64,000 nucleotides of DNA from JAXLSZ01 sp046330315 (GCA_046330315.1 JAXLSZ010000007.1:287795-351794); one strand, 5' to 3'. Shown: positions 52,599 to 61,646, counted from the first letter of the stretch. Notes: generated from the sequence alone by a model not told the origin. Made by a program: numbers and translations.

Positions 52599-52692
52599 GG
52601 CGTGAAGGGCCTCCGTGTGAAGGGCCGCCGGCGTCAAGGGTCCCCGGGTGAAGGCCTCCGCGTGAAGGGCCGCCGGCGTCAAGGACCGGTGG
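52599..52692. repeat. Short imperfect tandem repeat between egtB and the SDR gene
   Basis: About six 15-16-bp imperfect units of gtgaagggccgccggc type, arranged as a larger 45-bp repeat (31 bp at 52611-52641 is repeated with one to two differences at 52656-52686). The SDR gene's own start (gacgtgaagggcag) resembles the unit. Confidence 0.8.
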
Positions 52693-52704
52693 CCGCGCGA
52701 CGGG

Positions 52705-52710
52705 TAGTCT
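52705..52710 (+). promoter_or_regulatory. Candidate -10 box (TAGTCT) of the SDR gene
   Basis: TAGTCT ends 9 nt before ATG 52720, no ribosome site between. Confidence 0.5.
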
Positions 52711-52719
52711 CCCGCGCCG

Positions 52720-53481
52720 ATGGACGTGAAGGGCAGATCGGCACTGGTCGCCGGGGGGGCATCCGGCCTCGGCGAGGCGACGGCGCGCGCCCTGCGGGCC
52801 GCCGGTGCCGAGGTCGTGATCGCCGACCTCAACGCCGAGAAGGGCGAGGCGCTGGCCTCCGAGATCGGCGCCGGGTTCGTCGCCGCCGACGTCACCGACG
52901 AGGAAGCCGTCGGGGCGGCGGTGGAGCTCGCGGCGGGCCGCGAGGGCGGCCTGCGCGTCTCGGTCTGCTGCGCGGGCATCGGCTGGGCCGAGCGGGTGGC
53001 CCACAAGCGTGGGCCCCACAACCTCGAGTTCTTCGGCAACGTCGTCAAGGTCAACCTGATCGGGACCTTCAACGTGCTCCGCATGGCCGCCGCCTCGATG
53101 AACGGGAACGACCCCGACCCCGGCGGCGAGCGCGGAGTCTGCGTCAACACCGCTTCGATCGCCGCCTTCGACGGGCAGGTCGGCCAGGTCGCCTACGCGG
53201 CCTCCAAGGGCGGCATCGTCGGCCTGACCCTTCCGGCCGCCCGCGACATGGCCTCGCGAGGGATCCGGGTGATGACGATCGCCCCCGGGCTTTTCGACAC
53301 GCCGCTCCTCGCAGCCCTGCCCGAGGAGGCCCGGGCGGCCTTGGGGGCCGGCATCCCCTTCCCCTCGCGGCTCGGCCTGCCCGAGGAGTACGCGATGCTG
53401 GTCGGCCAGATCGTCGCCAACCCGATGCTGAACGGCGAGACGATCCGGCTCGACGGCGCCCTGCGGATGCCGCCGAAGTAG
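52720..53481 (+). CDS. Short-chain dehydrogenase (3-hydroxyacyl-CoA dehydrogenase type II-like)
   Basis: 253 residues. Rossmann motif ALVAGGASGLGEATARAL, ADVTDEEAV, CCAGIGWAER, catalytic Ser in NTASIAAFDGQVGQVAYAASKGG with YxxxK (Tyr and Lys of YAASK). The C-terminus PGLFDTPLL, GLPEEYAMLVGQIVANPMLNGETIRLDGALRM is typical of HSD17B10/FadB2-type enzymes, which oxidise 3-hydroxyacyl-CoA with NAD. The acyl-CoA dehydrogenase and thiolase are 46 kb away, so pathway linkage is only general. Confidence 0.9.
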   Translation: MDVKGRSALVAGGASGLGEATARALRAAGAEVVIADLNAEKGEALASEIGAGFVAADVTDEEAVGAAVELAAGREGGLRVSVCCAGIGWAERVAHKRGPHNLEFFGNVVKVNLIGTFNVLRMAAASMNGNDPDPGGERGVCVNTASIAAFDGQVGQVAYAASKGGIVGLTLPAARDMASRGIRVMTIAPGLFDTPLLAALPEEARAALGAGIPFPSRLGLPEEYAMLVGQIVANPMLNGETIRLDGALRMPPK

Positions 53482-53613
53482 CCCGGGACCCGGCGGACCG
53501 GGTCAGGCGCCGGTCGAGACCGTCCCGGCCACCAGGCGCGGCCGGGGGCCACGAGATGACGATGCCTGCCTGGCCGCCCCGCTCGGCGGGCCGCCCCGCT
53601 CGGCGAGGAGGTC

Positions 53614-54534
53614 TCAGTCGGTGCCGGAGGCCTCGGGGTCGCGCCAGACCGCCTTGCGCCAGGGAGGGGCGATCACGAAGCGGGTGCGCCCGGCGGCTCC
53701 GGCGGCAACCGGCTCCAGGGGGACCAGTCGCAGGTCGCGGCGCCGGGTGACCCGGCCGACCCGCCAGGGCTCGCCGACGGCGCTGCCGGCGTGCGAGCCG
53801 CCGGAGACGAAGAGCCAGCCGGTCTCCGGGCCCCAGCCGCCGGCCCGGCGCAGGCCGACCGCCTCCTCGAGGTCGCGCAGGGGCCCGATCCCGGCGTCCG
53901 AGGCCCAGTTCCCCGGCCCCCGGCCGTAGTTGTAGCCGGCGTGCGAGGTGGCCCTCTCGTCGGCTTCTCCGTCCGGGCCGATCCGCACCTGCACGCCCTC
54001 CCAGTCGTCGCGGTGGTAGCCGGCGGCCCCGGCCACGGGGACGCCGCGGAGCGTGGCGCTGTCGGGGTAGTAGGTCCAGTACTGGATGTAGAGGTTCCCG
54101 CGCCGCGGGCCCGAGCAGTCCCCGGCCGCGGAGACACCGGCCCGGCTCCGGCAGTCCACGACGTGCACGAAGGCGACGACCGGCTGGCCCGCCGCGGAGC
54201 GCGCTACGTAGCCCTGCTCCGCGCCGTCGCCGCAGCGAGTCCGCCGGCAGCGCCGGAAGTCCACGGGGAGTGCGCGCATGCCCTGCTCGTAGGCGAGTCC
54301 CGGCGCGTGACCGCGCACCAGCGCGGCGACCTCCTCGCCGTAGGCCTCCGCCAGGGCGAACCGTTCCCCGCAGTCCCCGCTGAGCGACACCGCGCAGAGG
54401 ATCCGCGTGCTCAGCGCGCGGGCCAGGGCGACTCCCGGCAGGCGCACGCCCGCCGCGACCGCGGCACCCAGGGCCAGTGCGACCAGCAGGGTGAGCGCCA
54501 CCCACTCGACGCTCGCCTGCCCGCGCTGCTCCAT
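53614..54534 (-). CDS. TadE/Flp-like-anchored exported protein with Vps62-like domain
   Basis: 306 residues from ATG 54534. GQASVEWVALTLLVALALGAAVAAG is the class III signal seen in TadE/Flp-type pseudopilins and Tad-linked proteins. The exported part has cysteine pairs (CRRTRC, CRSRAG…DC), then YIQYWTYYPDS and HRDDWEGVQVRI…GGSHAG, the pattern of Vps62/NPP1-like beta domains (WxYYP and DWExVxV). The tandem array further upstream can be read in frame as an extension, but the signal makes this ATG better. Function unknown. Confidence 0.7.
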   Translation of the reverse strand: MEQRGQASVEWVALTLLVALALGAAVAAGVRLPGVALARALSTRILCAVSLSGDCGERFALAEAYGEEVAALVRGHAPGLAYEQGMRALPVDFRRCRRTRCGDGAEQGYVARSAAGQPVVAFVHVVDCRSRAGVSAAGDCSGPRRGNLYIQYWTYYPDSATLRGVPVAGAAGYHRDDWEGVQVRIGPDGEADERATSHAGYNYGRGPGNWASDAGIGPLRDLEEAVGLRRAGGWGPETGWLFVSGGSHAGSAVGEPWRVGRVTRRRDLRLVPLEPVAAGAAGRTRFVIAPPWRKAVWRDPEASGTD

Positions 54535-54611
54535 CCCGTAATGAGGCTGAGAGACCACACGAACCAGCGACTCGGTCGCCGCCTTCGTCGCGCCACCGTG
54601 CCGAATCGGCG

Positions 54612-54850
54612 CCGGGCCCGTCCTGAGCCGGTTCGCACCCCGCGCCGGGCCCGTCCTGAGCCGGTTCGCACCCCGCGCCGGGCCCGTCCTGAGCCGTTTC
54701 ACACCCCGCCTCGTTCACGCCCCGCGTCGTTCACGCCTTGCGCCGGGCCCGTGCTGAGCGGTTTCACGCCGCGCGTCGTTCACGCCCCGCCTCGTTCACG
54801 CCCCGCCTCGTTCACGCCTTGCGCCGGGCCCGTCCTGCGCCGTCCACGCC
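54612..54850. repeat. Composite tandem array of 33-bp and 16-bp units
   Basis: Three 33-bp units (54612, 54645, 54678: ccgggcccgtcctgagccgg plus ttcgcaccccgcg), then 16-bp tcgttcacgccccgcg units interleaved with two more diverged 33-bp copies to about 54850. It fills most of the 412-bp gap 54535-54946. On the minus strand the 33-bp units read LRTGPARGANR. Confidence 0.9.
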
Positions 54851-54932
54851 CGGATGGCACGGCACGCCGATCCGCCTCCCGGACCCGCACCCTGCCCGGA
54901 CGCCCGCCGCCGGCCCCCGACCCGCCCGCTGT

Positions 54933-54938
54933 TACAGT
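54933..54938 (+). promoter_or_regulatory. Candidate -10 box (TACAGT) of the LapA-like gene
   Basis: TACAGT ends 8 nt before ATG 54947, leaderless spacing. Confidence 0.5.
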
Positions 54939-54946
54939 CGCTCCGC

Positions 54947-55216
54947 ATGAACGACCCGACCAAGGCCCACGCGCCAACCGGGGGCCAGGGCGAGACGAGT
55001 TGGCGCCGCTGGGTCCTCTACGTGGCGATCGCGCTGCTGGTGGTCATCGCCCTGCAGAACTCCCAGACGGTCAGGGTCAAGGTGCTGTTCATCGACGGTT
55101 CGGCACCGCTGATTCTCGCGCTGCTGATCGCCGCCCTGCTCGGCGCCGTGATCGGCTACGCGCTGCCGATCCTCCGCCGGCACCGCCGCGAGGAGCGCCG
55201 CCGCGACGGCGACTGA
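54947..55216 (+). CDS. LapA-family (DUF1049) small membrane protein
   Basis: 89 residues: polar N-terminus, helix 1 (WVLYVAIALLVVIALQNSQTVRVKVLFI), helix 2 (APLILALLIAALLGAVIGYALPIL) and a basic tail. The ALQNSQTVRVKVLF motif between the helices is diagnostic of LapA/DUF1049, often linked to lipopolysaccharide or envelope assembly in other phyla. Inner membrane. Confidence 0.88.
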   Translation: MNDPTKAHAPTGGQGETSWRRWVLYVAIALLVVIALQNSQTVRVKVLFIDGSAPLILALLIAALLGAVIGYALPILRRHRREERRRDGD

Positions 55217-55231
55217 CCCCAAACCCCCCGG

Positions 55232-55278
55232 CCGAGCTTCAAGTTCCCGCTGACATGCAACGGAAAGTTGAAGCTCGG
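55232..55278. repeat. Dispersed palindrome, copy 2
   Basis: Outer arms ccgagcttcaa / ttgaagctcgg pair perfectly over 11 bp; the inner stem has two mismatches. It lies between the LapA-like gene and the aminotransferase, both on the plus strand, so it is not at a convergent junction. Confidence 0.88.
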
Positions 55279-55353
55279 CGGGGGGCGCGGCCGAGGGGGG
55301 CTCGGCCGTGGGGCCGGGGTACGATCCGGCCAACGCAACGCCAGGAGGTCGAG

Positions 55354-56589
55354 ATGCGAGACGCCGCCCCGGACGCCACTGCCACCGAGCCCTTCGCGAC
55401 CCGCGAGGAGGCGATCGAGGCAGCGGCCTCGCACGTCAACCGCGGCAAGACCCGCGCCCTGCAGGCGATCGGTGTGGACATCGTGATCGGCGAACGGGAG
55501 GGCGCGCGCTTCCGCGACGCCTACTCGGGCCGCTGGTACTGGAACTGCCACTGCAACGGGGGGGTCTTCAACCTCGGCCACCGCAACCCGCGGGTGGTTG
55601 CCGCGATGCGCGAGGCCCTCGACCACCTCGACGTCGGGAACCACCACCTGATCTCCGGCCACCGGGCCCGGCTCGCCACCCGGCTGTCGGAGAGCACCGG
55701 CGGGCGCCTCCCCTTCGCCCTGTTCACGCCCTCGGGCAGCGAGGCGGTGGATATCGCCCTCGCCCTCGCCCGCGGCCACACCGGCCGGCAGGGGATCGTC
55801 GCCACGACCGGCGCCTACCACGGCATCGCGGGGCTTGCCCGGGCGGCAAGCGACCCGCGCTGGTCGGAGCCCTTCGGAGGCCTGCTTCCCGGCTTCACCC
55901 ACGTCCCCTTCAACGACCTCGAGGCCCTGCGGGCGGCCACCGGCACCGGCACGGCCGCGGTGATCCTCGAGTCGATCCCGGCCACCCTGGGCTTCCCGCC
56001 GCCCGAGCCCGGCTACCTCCGCGGGGCCGGTGAGATCGCCCGGGAGGCGGGCGCGCTGCTGGTGCTCGACGAGGTCCAGACGGGGCTCGGCCGCACCGGG
56101 ACCACCTGGTTCCACACCCAGGAGGGCGCCGAGCCCGACATCGTGATCACCGGCAAGGGGCTGGGGGGCGGTCTCTACCCGGTCAGCGCCGCGCTGCTCA
56201 GCGCCGAGCTGGAGTGCTTCTTCGACGAGCGGCCCTTCGCCCACGTCTCCACCTTCGGCGGCTCGGAGATCGGCTGCGCGGCGGCCGGCGCGGTCGTCGA
56301 GCAGGTCACCGCCCCCGGGTTCGCCGAGCGCGTCACAGAGCTCGGCGAGCGATTCGAGACGGGCTTCGCGGGGCTCCCATTCTCACTGCGGCGGCGCGGC
56401 ATGACCATGGGCCTCCTCTTCGAGGACCCCCACGGGGGCGTGCTGGCGGCCAAGTCGCTGATCGACGCCGGCGTCTTCGCCGTCTACGCCGAGCACGACC
56501 ACGCGGTCACCCAGTTCAAGCCGCCGCTGATCCTCACCGACTCCGAGGCCGACGAGATCATCGAGACCGTCGGCGGCGCGCTGGCTTGA
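55354..56589 (+). CDS. Class III aminotransferase (PLP-dependent)
   Basis: 411 residues from the ATG preceded by CCAGGAGGTCGAG. Fold-type I features: FTPSGSEAVDIALALARGHTG, TTGAYHGIAG, VILESIPATLGFPPP, the PLP-ring Asp in LLVLDEVQTGLGRTGT, the Schiff-base Lys in VITGKGLGGGLYP and STFGGSEIGCAAAGAV. Member of the 4-aminobutyrate/ornithine transaminase class; substrate unknown. The next gene starts on its stop (TTGA). Confidence 0.92.
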   Translation: MRDAAPDATATEPFATREEAIEAAASHVNRGKTRALQAIGVDIVIGEREGARFRDAYSGRWYWNCHCNGGVFNLGHRNPRVVAAMREALDHLDVGNHHLISGHRARLATRLSESTGGRLPFALFTPSGSEAVDIALALARGHTGRQGIVATTGAYHGIAGLARAASDPRWSEPFGGLLPGFTHVPFNDLEALRAATGTGTAAVILESIPATLGFPPPEPGYLRGAGEIAREAGALLVLDEVQTGLGRTGTTWFHTQEGAEPDIVITGKGLGGGLYPVSAALLSAELECFFDERPFAHVSTFGGSEIGCAAAGAVVEQVTAPGFAERVTELGERFETGFAGLPFSLRRRGMTMGLLFEDPHGGVLAAKSLIDAGVFAVYAEHDHAVTQFKPPLILTDSEADEIIETVGGALA

Positions 56590-57476
56590 GCACGCTCGGG
56601 CCCGAGGGGCTCGCCGAGCTGGACCGGATGGTCGAGGAGGCGCTCGGCAGGGGCGACGAGCGCGGACTGCGGGTGCTCGGCTACGGGGAGATCTCCCTGG
56701 TCCTCGGCTGGCCCGCCGAGGAGCCGGTCTTCGCCTGCAAGCGCCTCCCGGCCTTCCCCGACCGCGCCCGCTTCGACGCCTACGGGGAGACCCTGGCCGA
56801 TTACGTGGCATCCCTCGGCGAGGCCGGCGTCGAGGTGGTCCCAACCGAGTTCGAGGCGGTCGGGCGCTCCGACGGCCGGGTGGTCGGCTACGCGGTGCAA
56901 CCCGCGCTCGACCCCTCGACGCTCGGCCCGGCGGTCCTCGCGGCGGGCGAGCCGTCCGAGGGGCATCCGCTGGTCGAGGCGTTGATCGAGGCCGCCGCGC
57001 GCACCGTCAACCCCCGTCGCGGCCTCGACGCGCAGCTCTCAAACTGGGTCTGGGAAACCGGGGGGCGGCTGCGCTACCTCGACGTCACCACCCCGATGCT
57101 CTGGAGCGCCGGCGGGGACCTTCGCCTCGACCTCGACCTCCTCGTCCAGCCCCTCCCGGCGGCGCTGCGCCCGCCGGTGCGCCGCTTCCTGGGGCCCAAG
57201 ATCCTCGACAGCTACCGCGACCTTCGCGAGGTCATGGAAGACGTCTGCGGCAACCTGCTCAAGGAGCGCCTCGAGGCCTGGCTGCCGGCCTTCCTGGCCG
57301 CCGCCAACCGCCACCTCTCCGAGCCTCTCGGCGAGCAGGAGGTCCGCCGCTACTACCGCTCCGACGCACGGCTGTGGGAGTTCCTGCTGCGGGTGCGCAA
57401 GCTGGACCGCGCCTGGCAGCAGCGGGTGCGGCGACGGCCCTACCCCTACCTGCTGCCCGGCCGGGTCCAGCGCTGA
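56586..57476 (+). CDS. Kinase-fold-like protein coupled to the aminotransferase
   Basis: 296 residues from TTG, overlapping the aminotransferase stop by four bases. VLGYGEISLVLGWPAEEPVFACKRLPAF resembles a nucleotide-binding loop with a conserved Lys; RGLDAQLSNWVWETGGRLRYLDVTTPML resembles the catalytic loop and DxD segment of aminoglycoside-phosphotransferase-like folds (Asp…Asn…Asp). A helical C-terminus follows. I recall an actinobacterial DUF (perhaps DUF6206) of this type but am not certain. Coupling suggests the pair act on one small molecule. Confidence 0.7.
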   Translation: MSTLGPEGLAELDRMVEEALGRGDERGLRVLGYGEISLVLGWPAEEPVFACKRLPAFPDRARFDAYGETLADYVASLGEAGVEVVPTEFEAVGRSDGRVVGYAVQPALDPSTLGPAVLAAGEPSEGHPLVEALIEAAARTVNPRRGLDAQLSNWVWETGGRLRYLDVTTPMLWSAGGDLRLDLDLLVQPLPAALRPPVRRFLGPKILDSYRDLREVMEDVCGNLLKERLEAWLPAFLAAANRHLSEPLGEQEVRRYYRSDARLWEFLLRVRKLDRAWQQRVRRRPYPYLLPGRVQR

Positions 57477-57536
57477 GCGTGCGCCGATCCCCGCCGGGGC
57501 CCGAGGAGCGCCGTGTCCCTCGCTCGCCCCGCGGGG

Positions 57537-58946
57537 CTACAGCTCCTGGATCTCCGCCGCGATGTCGGCGGCGGCCTGCTTGGCGTCGGAGAAGAGCATC
57601 GAGGTGTTGGGCTCGTAGAAGAGGTCGTTGTCGATGCCCGCAAAGCCGGGTGAGAGCGAGCGCTTGATCACGATCACCTGCTGAGCCTCGGTGACCTCGA
57701 TGATCGGCATGCCGGCGATCGGGCTGTCCGGGTCGTTCTTGGCCGCCGGGTTGGTGACGTCGTTGGCGCCGATCACCACGGCGACGTCGGTGCGCGGCAT
57801 CTCGGGGTTGATCTCGTCCATCTCGCGCAGCTTCTCGTAGGGGACGTCGGCCTCGGCGAGCAGCACGTTCATGTGGCCGGGCATCCGGCCCGCCACGGGA
57901 TGGATCGCGTAGTTGACCTCCACCCCGCGCTTCTCGAGCTCGTCGGCCATCTCCTTGACCGCGTGCTGGGCCTGGGCGACCGCCATCCCGTAGCCGGGGA
58001 CGATCACCACCGAGTCCGCATAGGCGAGCTTGATCGCCGCGTCCTGGGCCCCGATCGAGATCACCGGCCGCTCCTCGGTGGTTCCGGTCGCCGCCGGGGC
58101 TCCCCCGAACCCGGCGAACAGAACGTTGGCGACCGAGCGGTTCATCGCCGTCGCCATCTCCATGGTGAGGATCGTCCCCGAGGACCCGACCAGGGTGCCG
58201 GCGACGATCAGCGCCACGTTGTCGAGCGCGAAGCCCGCGGCGGCGGCGGAGAGGCCGGTGAAGGCGTTCAGCAGCGAGATCACGACCGGCATGTCGGCGC
58301 CGCCGATCGGCAGCACCACCAGGTTGCCGAGGATCGCCGCGGCGATCAGGATCCCGATGAAGATCGCCTGCGAGGGGTCGTCGTTGTTGATCGCGATCAC
58401 CACGCAGGCGACGACGATCGCCGCCAGCAGCAGCGCGTTCAGCACCTGCTGGCCCGGCGCCTTGATCGGCTGGCCGGGGATGATCCCCTGGAGCTTTCCG
58501 AAGGCGATGTTGGAGCCCCAGAAGGAGACCGAGCCGACCACCGCCGCGAAGAGGACCGGGATCAGGGAGTCGAGCGGGATCGTCTCGCCGAGCGAGATCC
58601 CGTGGCGGATCTCCGACCAGGAGATCAGCGCCACGGCACCGCCCCCGACCCCGTTGTAGAGGGCGACCATCTGCGGCATCGCGGTCATCTGCACCCGGAT
58701 CGAGGCGACCACGCCGACCGTCGTGCCGATCGCCAGGCCGAGCACGATCAGCCCCCAGTTGCCGATCCCGTCGAGCAGCAGGGTGGTGACCACCGCAACC
58801 GCCATCCCGGCGGCGGCGATCATGTTGCCCTGGCGCGCCGTGGTCGGGTGGGTGCCGCGGCGGACGCCGAAGATGAAGCAGGAGAAGGCGACGATGTAGA
58901 GCGCCGTGGCGGCATCCCCGCCGGGCTCGAGCACGGCGAGGGTCAC
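57537..58946 (-). CDS. pntB: NAD(P) transhydrogenase subunit beta
   Basis: 469 residues from GTG, overlapping the previous stop (GTGA). About eight membrane helices fill residues 1-290 (MPQMVALYNGVGGGAVALIS, GGADMPVVISLLNAFTGLSAAAAGFAL), then the cytosolic NADP-binding dIII domain: VIVPGYGMAVAQAQHAVKEMADELEKRGVEVNYAIHPVAGRMPGHMNVLLAEA and DVAVVIGANDVTNPAA. Proton-driven hydride transfer from NADH to NADP. Confidence 0.95.
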   Translation of the reverse strand: MTLAVLEPGGDAATALYIVAFSCFIFGVRRGTHPTTARQGNMIAAAGMAVAVVTTLLLDGIGNWGLIVLGLAIGTTVGVVASIRVQMTAMPQMVALYNGVGGGAVALISWSEIRHGISLGETIPLDSLIPVLFAAVVGSVSFWGSNIAFGKLQGIIPGQPIKAPGQQVLNALLLAAIVVACVVIAINNDDPSQAIFIGILIAAAILGNLVVLPIGGADMPVVISLLNAFTGLSAAAAGFALDNVALIVAGTLVGSSGTILTMEMATAMNRSVANVLFAGFGGAPAATGTTEERPVISIGAQDAAIKLAYADSVVIVPGYGMAVAQAQHAVKEMADELEKRGVEVNYAIHPVAGRMPGHMNVLLAEADVPYEKLREMDEINPEMPRTDVAVVIGANDVTNPAAKNDPDSPIAGMPIIEVTEAQQVIVIKRSLSPGFAGIDNDLFYEPNTSMLFSDAKQAAADIAAEIQEL

Positions 58947-59248
58947 GAGTCGTCCTCTTCCTCGGATGGCTTCGGCTTGCGCACGAACATCCCGAGCATG
59001 CGGTCGGTGACCATGAAGCCGCCGACGATGTTGATCGCGCCGAAGGCGATCGCGATCACGCCGATCACGTACTCCAGCGGGTCGTTCGCGTAGCCGACCA
59101 CGATCAGCCCGCCCAGCATCACGATGCCGTGGATCGCGTTGGTCTGCGACATCAGCGGCGTGTGAAGCGTGGTCGGGACCTTGGAGATCACCTCGAAGCC
59201 GACGAACGCGGCGAGCACGAAGATCGTGATCTCGGTCATCAGGCTCAC
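58943..59248 (-). CDS. pntAB: NAD(P) transhydrogenase alpha subunit, membrane part
   Basis: 101 residues with three membrane helices; the motif KVPTTLHTPLMSQTNAIHGIVMLGG is the conserved proton-channel helix region of dII. The GTG overlaps the pntAA stop (GTGA). Splitting of the alpha subunit into two chains is usual in actinobacteria and alphaproteobacteria. Confidence 0.93.
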   Translation of the reverse strand: MSLMTEITIFVLAAFVGFEVISKVPTTLHTPLMSQTNAIHGIVMLGGLIVVGYANDPLEYVIGVIAIAFGAINIVGGFMVTDRMLGMFVRKPKPSEEEDDS

Positions 59249-60411
59249 CCTGGCGCCTCCCCTCCGGCTCCGTCATCGCCGGGCGCCTGCTCGTACCCGG
59301 CGGCGCGCTCGCTGCGGATCCGCCCGTCGTGGGTGATGCAGGCCGCCGCGACGATGTCGTCGTCGAAGTCGATCCTCAGCTCCCCCTCCTCGGTGACCAG
59401 CAGGCCGAGCAGGTTCTCGAGGTTCCTCGCGTAGAGCTGCGAGGCGGGGGCGGGCATCTCGCTGGGCAGGTTCCTCGGCCCGACGACCCGCACCCCGCCC
59501 TCCTCGACGGTCTCCCCCGCCCTGGTCAGCTCGCAGTTGCCGCCGCTCTCGGCCGCGAGGTCGACGATCACCGAGCCGGGGTGCATGCCGCGCACCGCCT
59601 CGGCGGTGATCAGCAGCGGCGCCGGGCGCCCCGGGATCGCCGCGGTGGTGACGATCACGTCCTGCTTGGCCGCCTCGGCCTCCAGCGCGTCGCGCACCTT
59701 CTCGTTCTCCTCCTCGGTGAGGGGGCGCGCGTAGCCGCCCTCGCCCTCGGCGTCGGGGATGAAGTCCAGCTCCAAGGGCCGGCCCCCGAGCGAGGCGATC
59801 TGCTCCCAGGCGGCGCGGCGGATGTCGAAGCCCATCACCACGGCGCCCAGCCGCTTGGCGGTGGCGACGGCCTGCAGCCCGGCGACGCCGGCGCCCAGAA
59901 CCAGCACCCTGGCGGGCGGCACCGTCCCGGCGGCCGTGGTCATCATCCCGAAGAAGCGGCCCGACTCGCGGGCGGCGATCAGGGTCGCCGCGTAGCCGGC
60001 GGCGGCGGCCTGGGAGGAGAGCGCGTCCATCGCCTGGGCGCGGGTGGTGCGGGGGATCGCCTCCATCGCGAATGCGGTGACCCCGGCGGCGGCGAGCCCC
60101 CGGTTGGTCTCCTCCGCGGTCCACGGCTGCAGGTGGGAGATCAGCACCTGCCCGGTGCGCATCGCGGAGATCTGGGCCGCGTCGGGGGGCGCCACCCGCA
60201 GCACCACCTCCGCCCCCCATGCCTGCTCGGCGCCGCCCACCTCCGCCCCGGCCTCCGCGTATGCCTCGTCGGTGTGCCCGGCGGAGATTCCGGCGCCGGA
60301 CTCAACCGCCACCTCGACCCCCTCGTTTCGCTTCAGGGACTTGACCGCGTCCGGCACCAGCGCCACGCGGCGCTCCCCCTCGGCCGTCTCTTTCGGAACT
60401 CCGATCCTCAT
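59245..60411 (-). CDS. pntAA: NAD(P) transhydrogenase alpha subunit, NAD-binding part
   Basis: 388 residues. Alanine-dehydrogenase-like dI domain: MRIGVPKETAEGERRVALVPDAV, EAIPRTTRAQAMDALSSQAAAAGYAA, NAD site VLVLGAGVAGLQAVATAKRLGAVVMGFDIR and TTAAIPGRPAPLLI. First gene of the overlapping pntAA-pntAB-pntB operon; the LLM oxidoreductase gene ends 29 bp upstream on the same strand and may be co-transcribed. Confidence 0.94.
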   Translation of the reverse strand: MRIGVPKETAEGERRVALVPDAVKSLKRNEGVEVAVESGAGISAGHTDEAYAEAGAEVGGAEQAWGAEVVLRVAPPDAAQISAMRTGQVLISHLQPWTAEETNRGLAAAGVTAFAMEAIPRTTRAQAMDALSSQAAAAGYAATLIAARESGRFFGMMTTAAGTVPPARVLVLGAGVAGLQAVATAKRLGAVVMGFDIRRAAWEQIASLGGRPLELDFIPDAEGEGGYARPLTEEENEKVRDALEAEAAKQDVIVTTAAIPGRPAPLLITAEAVRGMHPGSVIVDLAAESGGNCELTRAGETVEEGGVRVVGPRNLPSEMPAPASQLYARNLENLLGLLVTEEGELRIDFDDDIVAAACITHDGRIRSERAAGYEQAPGDDGAGGEAPG

Positions 60412-60440
60412 CGAGAGCCGCGAGAGCCTAGACAATCCGG

Positions 60441-61502
60441 CTAGGCGGGCGCGGCCACGCCGGCCATCGCCGCCAGCCGCTCGATCGTGTGCAGGCGATC
60501 GGCGCGCTCGGTGTGGGCGGGCCAGGCAATCAGCCGATCCACCCCGGAGGCCTGGAAGCGCGCGATCCTTTCGGCCACCTCGGCCTCGGTCCCGATCAGC
60601 GAGGTGGCGTGCGCGAGGTCGTCGCTGACCGCCGCGTAGGCGGCCGCGCGGTCGCCGTCCTGGTAGAGGCGCTGGACCTCGTCGGCGACCTCGCCGAACC
60701 CGTAGCGATGGGCGAGCTCGACGTAGAAGTTGGTGCGGCGGCTGCCCATGCCCCCGAGGTAGAGCAGCAGCCCGGCCTTGACCACGGCCAGCGCCGCCTC
60801 GGTGTCGCCGTCTATCGCCACCTGCAGGGTCGGGGAGATCTCCAGCGCCGAGCGGTCCCTGCCGCCCCTCGCCAGCCCGGCCTCGATGTGCTCGCCCCAG
60901 ATCTCCTCGAAGTCCTCGACGCTGAAGAAGGCCGGGATCCAGCCGTCGCCGATCTCCGCCGCGATCTCCACCGAGCGGCGCCCGATCGCGCCGAGGAAGA
61001 CGGGGATCTCGTTGCGGAGGGGGTGGAAGCCGAGCTTCAGCGCCTTGCCCTCCCCGCCGGGCAACGGCAGCTCGTAGTGGGTGCCGTGGTGCTCGAGGGG
61101 CCCCTTGCGGGAGAGGATCTCGCGGACCACCTCCACGTACTCGCGGGTCCGCCCCCAGGGCTTCGGGTAGGGAACGCCGTACCAGCCCTCGGAGACCTGC
61201 GGGCCCGAGGGCCCGAAGCCGAAGATGAAGCGCCCCCCGGAGAGCCTGTCGATCGTCGCCCCGGCCATCGCCGCCGCCGCCGGCGGCCGCGCCGGCACCT
61301 GCATCACCGCCGCGCCCAGCTTGATCGTCGTCGTCTGCGGGGCGAGCCAGGCGAGCACGCTGACGATGTCGGAGCCGTAGGCCTCGGCGACCCACACCGA
61401 GTCGAATCCCGCCCGCTCGGCCGCCCGGGTCAGCTCCACGGCCTCCTCCCCCTCGGGGCCGATGCCCCAGTATCCGAGGTTGAGTCCGAGCTCAAGCGCC
61501 AC
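60441..61502 (-). CDS. LLM-class (F420-dependent) flavin oxidoreductase
   Basis: 353 residues. TIM-barrel LLM enzyme: LGLNLGYWGIGPEGEEAVELTRAAERAGFDSVWVAEAYGSDIVSVLAWLAP, KLGAAVMQVPARPPAAAAMAGATIDRLSGGRFIFGFGPSGPQVSEGWYG and PVFLGAIGRRSVEIAAEIGDGWIP. These match F420-dependent methylenetetrahydromethanopterin-reductase-like members. The ATG stands 145 bp from the divergent P-type ATPase start, with a palindrome between. Confidence 0.9.
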   Translation of the reverse strand: MALELGLNLGYWGIGPEGEEAVELTRAAERAGFDSVWVAEAYGSDIVSVLAWLAPQTTTIKLGAAVMQVPARPPAAAAMAGATIDRLSGGRFIFGFGPSGPQVSEGWYGVPYPKPWGRTREYVEVVREILSRKGPLEHHGTHYELPLPGGEGKALKLGFHPLRNEIPVFLGAIGRRSVEIAAEIGDGWIPAFFSVEDFEEIWGEHIEAGLARGGRDRSALEISPTLQVAIDGDTEAALAVVKAGLLLYLGGMGSRRTNFYVELAHRYGFGEVADEVQRLYQDGDRAAAYAAVSDDLAHATSLIGTEAEVAERIARFQASGVDRLIAWPAHTERADRLHTIERLAAMAGVAAPA

Positions 61503-61561
61503 GGGCGCGAACCCTACGCGAAAGCCGACGGTGCGAGACGGCGGACCGCCAACCCCCCGCC

Positions 61562-61610
61562 GCCGAGCTTCAAGTTTGCGCTGACAATCAGCGCAAACTT
61601 GAAGCTCGGC
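61562..61610. repeat. Dispersed palindrome, copy 3
   Basis: Perfect 23-bp arms around a 3-nt loop (left arm begins gccgagcttcaagtttgcgc). The outer parts match copies 1 and 2. Against copy 1, the inner CC/GG pair is TG/CA, so both arms changed together. It lies between divergent genes, a position where a terminator is not expected. Confidence 0.95.
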
Positions 61611-61646
61611 CGGGGGTCACCGGCGCAACAGGTAAACAATGAGGTC

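Noticed and set aside
54535..54702. N-terminal extension of the TadE-like protein through the 33-bp array
   Set aside because: The class III signal GQASVEW needs to be near the N-terminus, so ATG 54534 is preferred.
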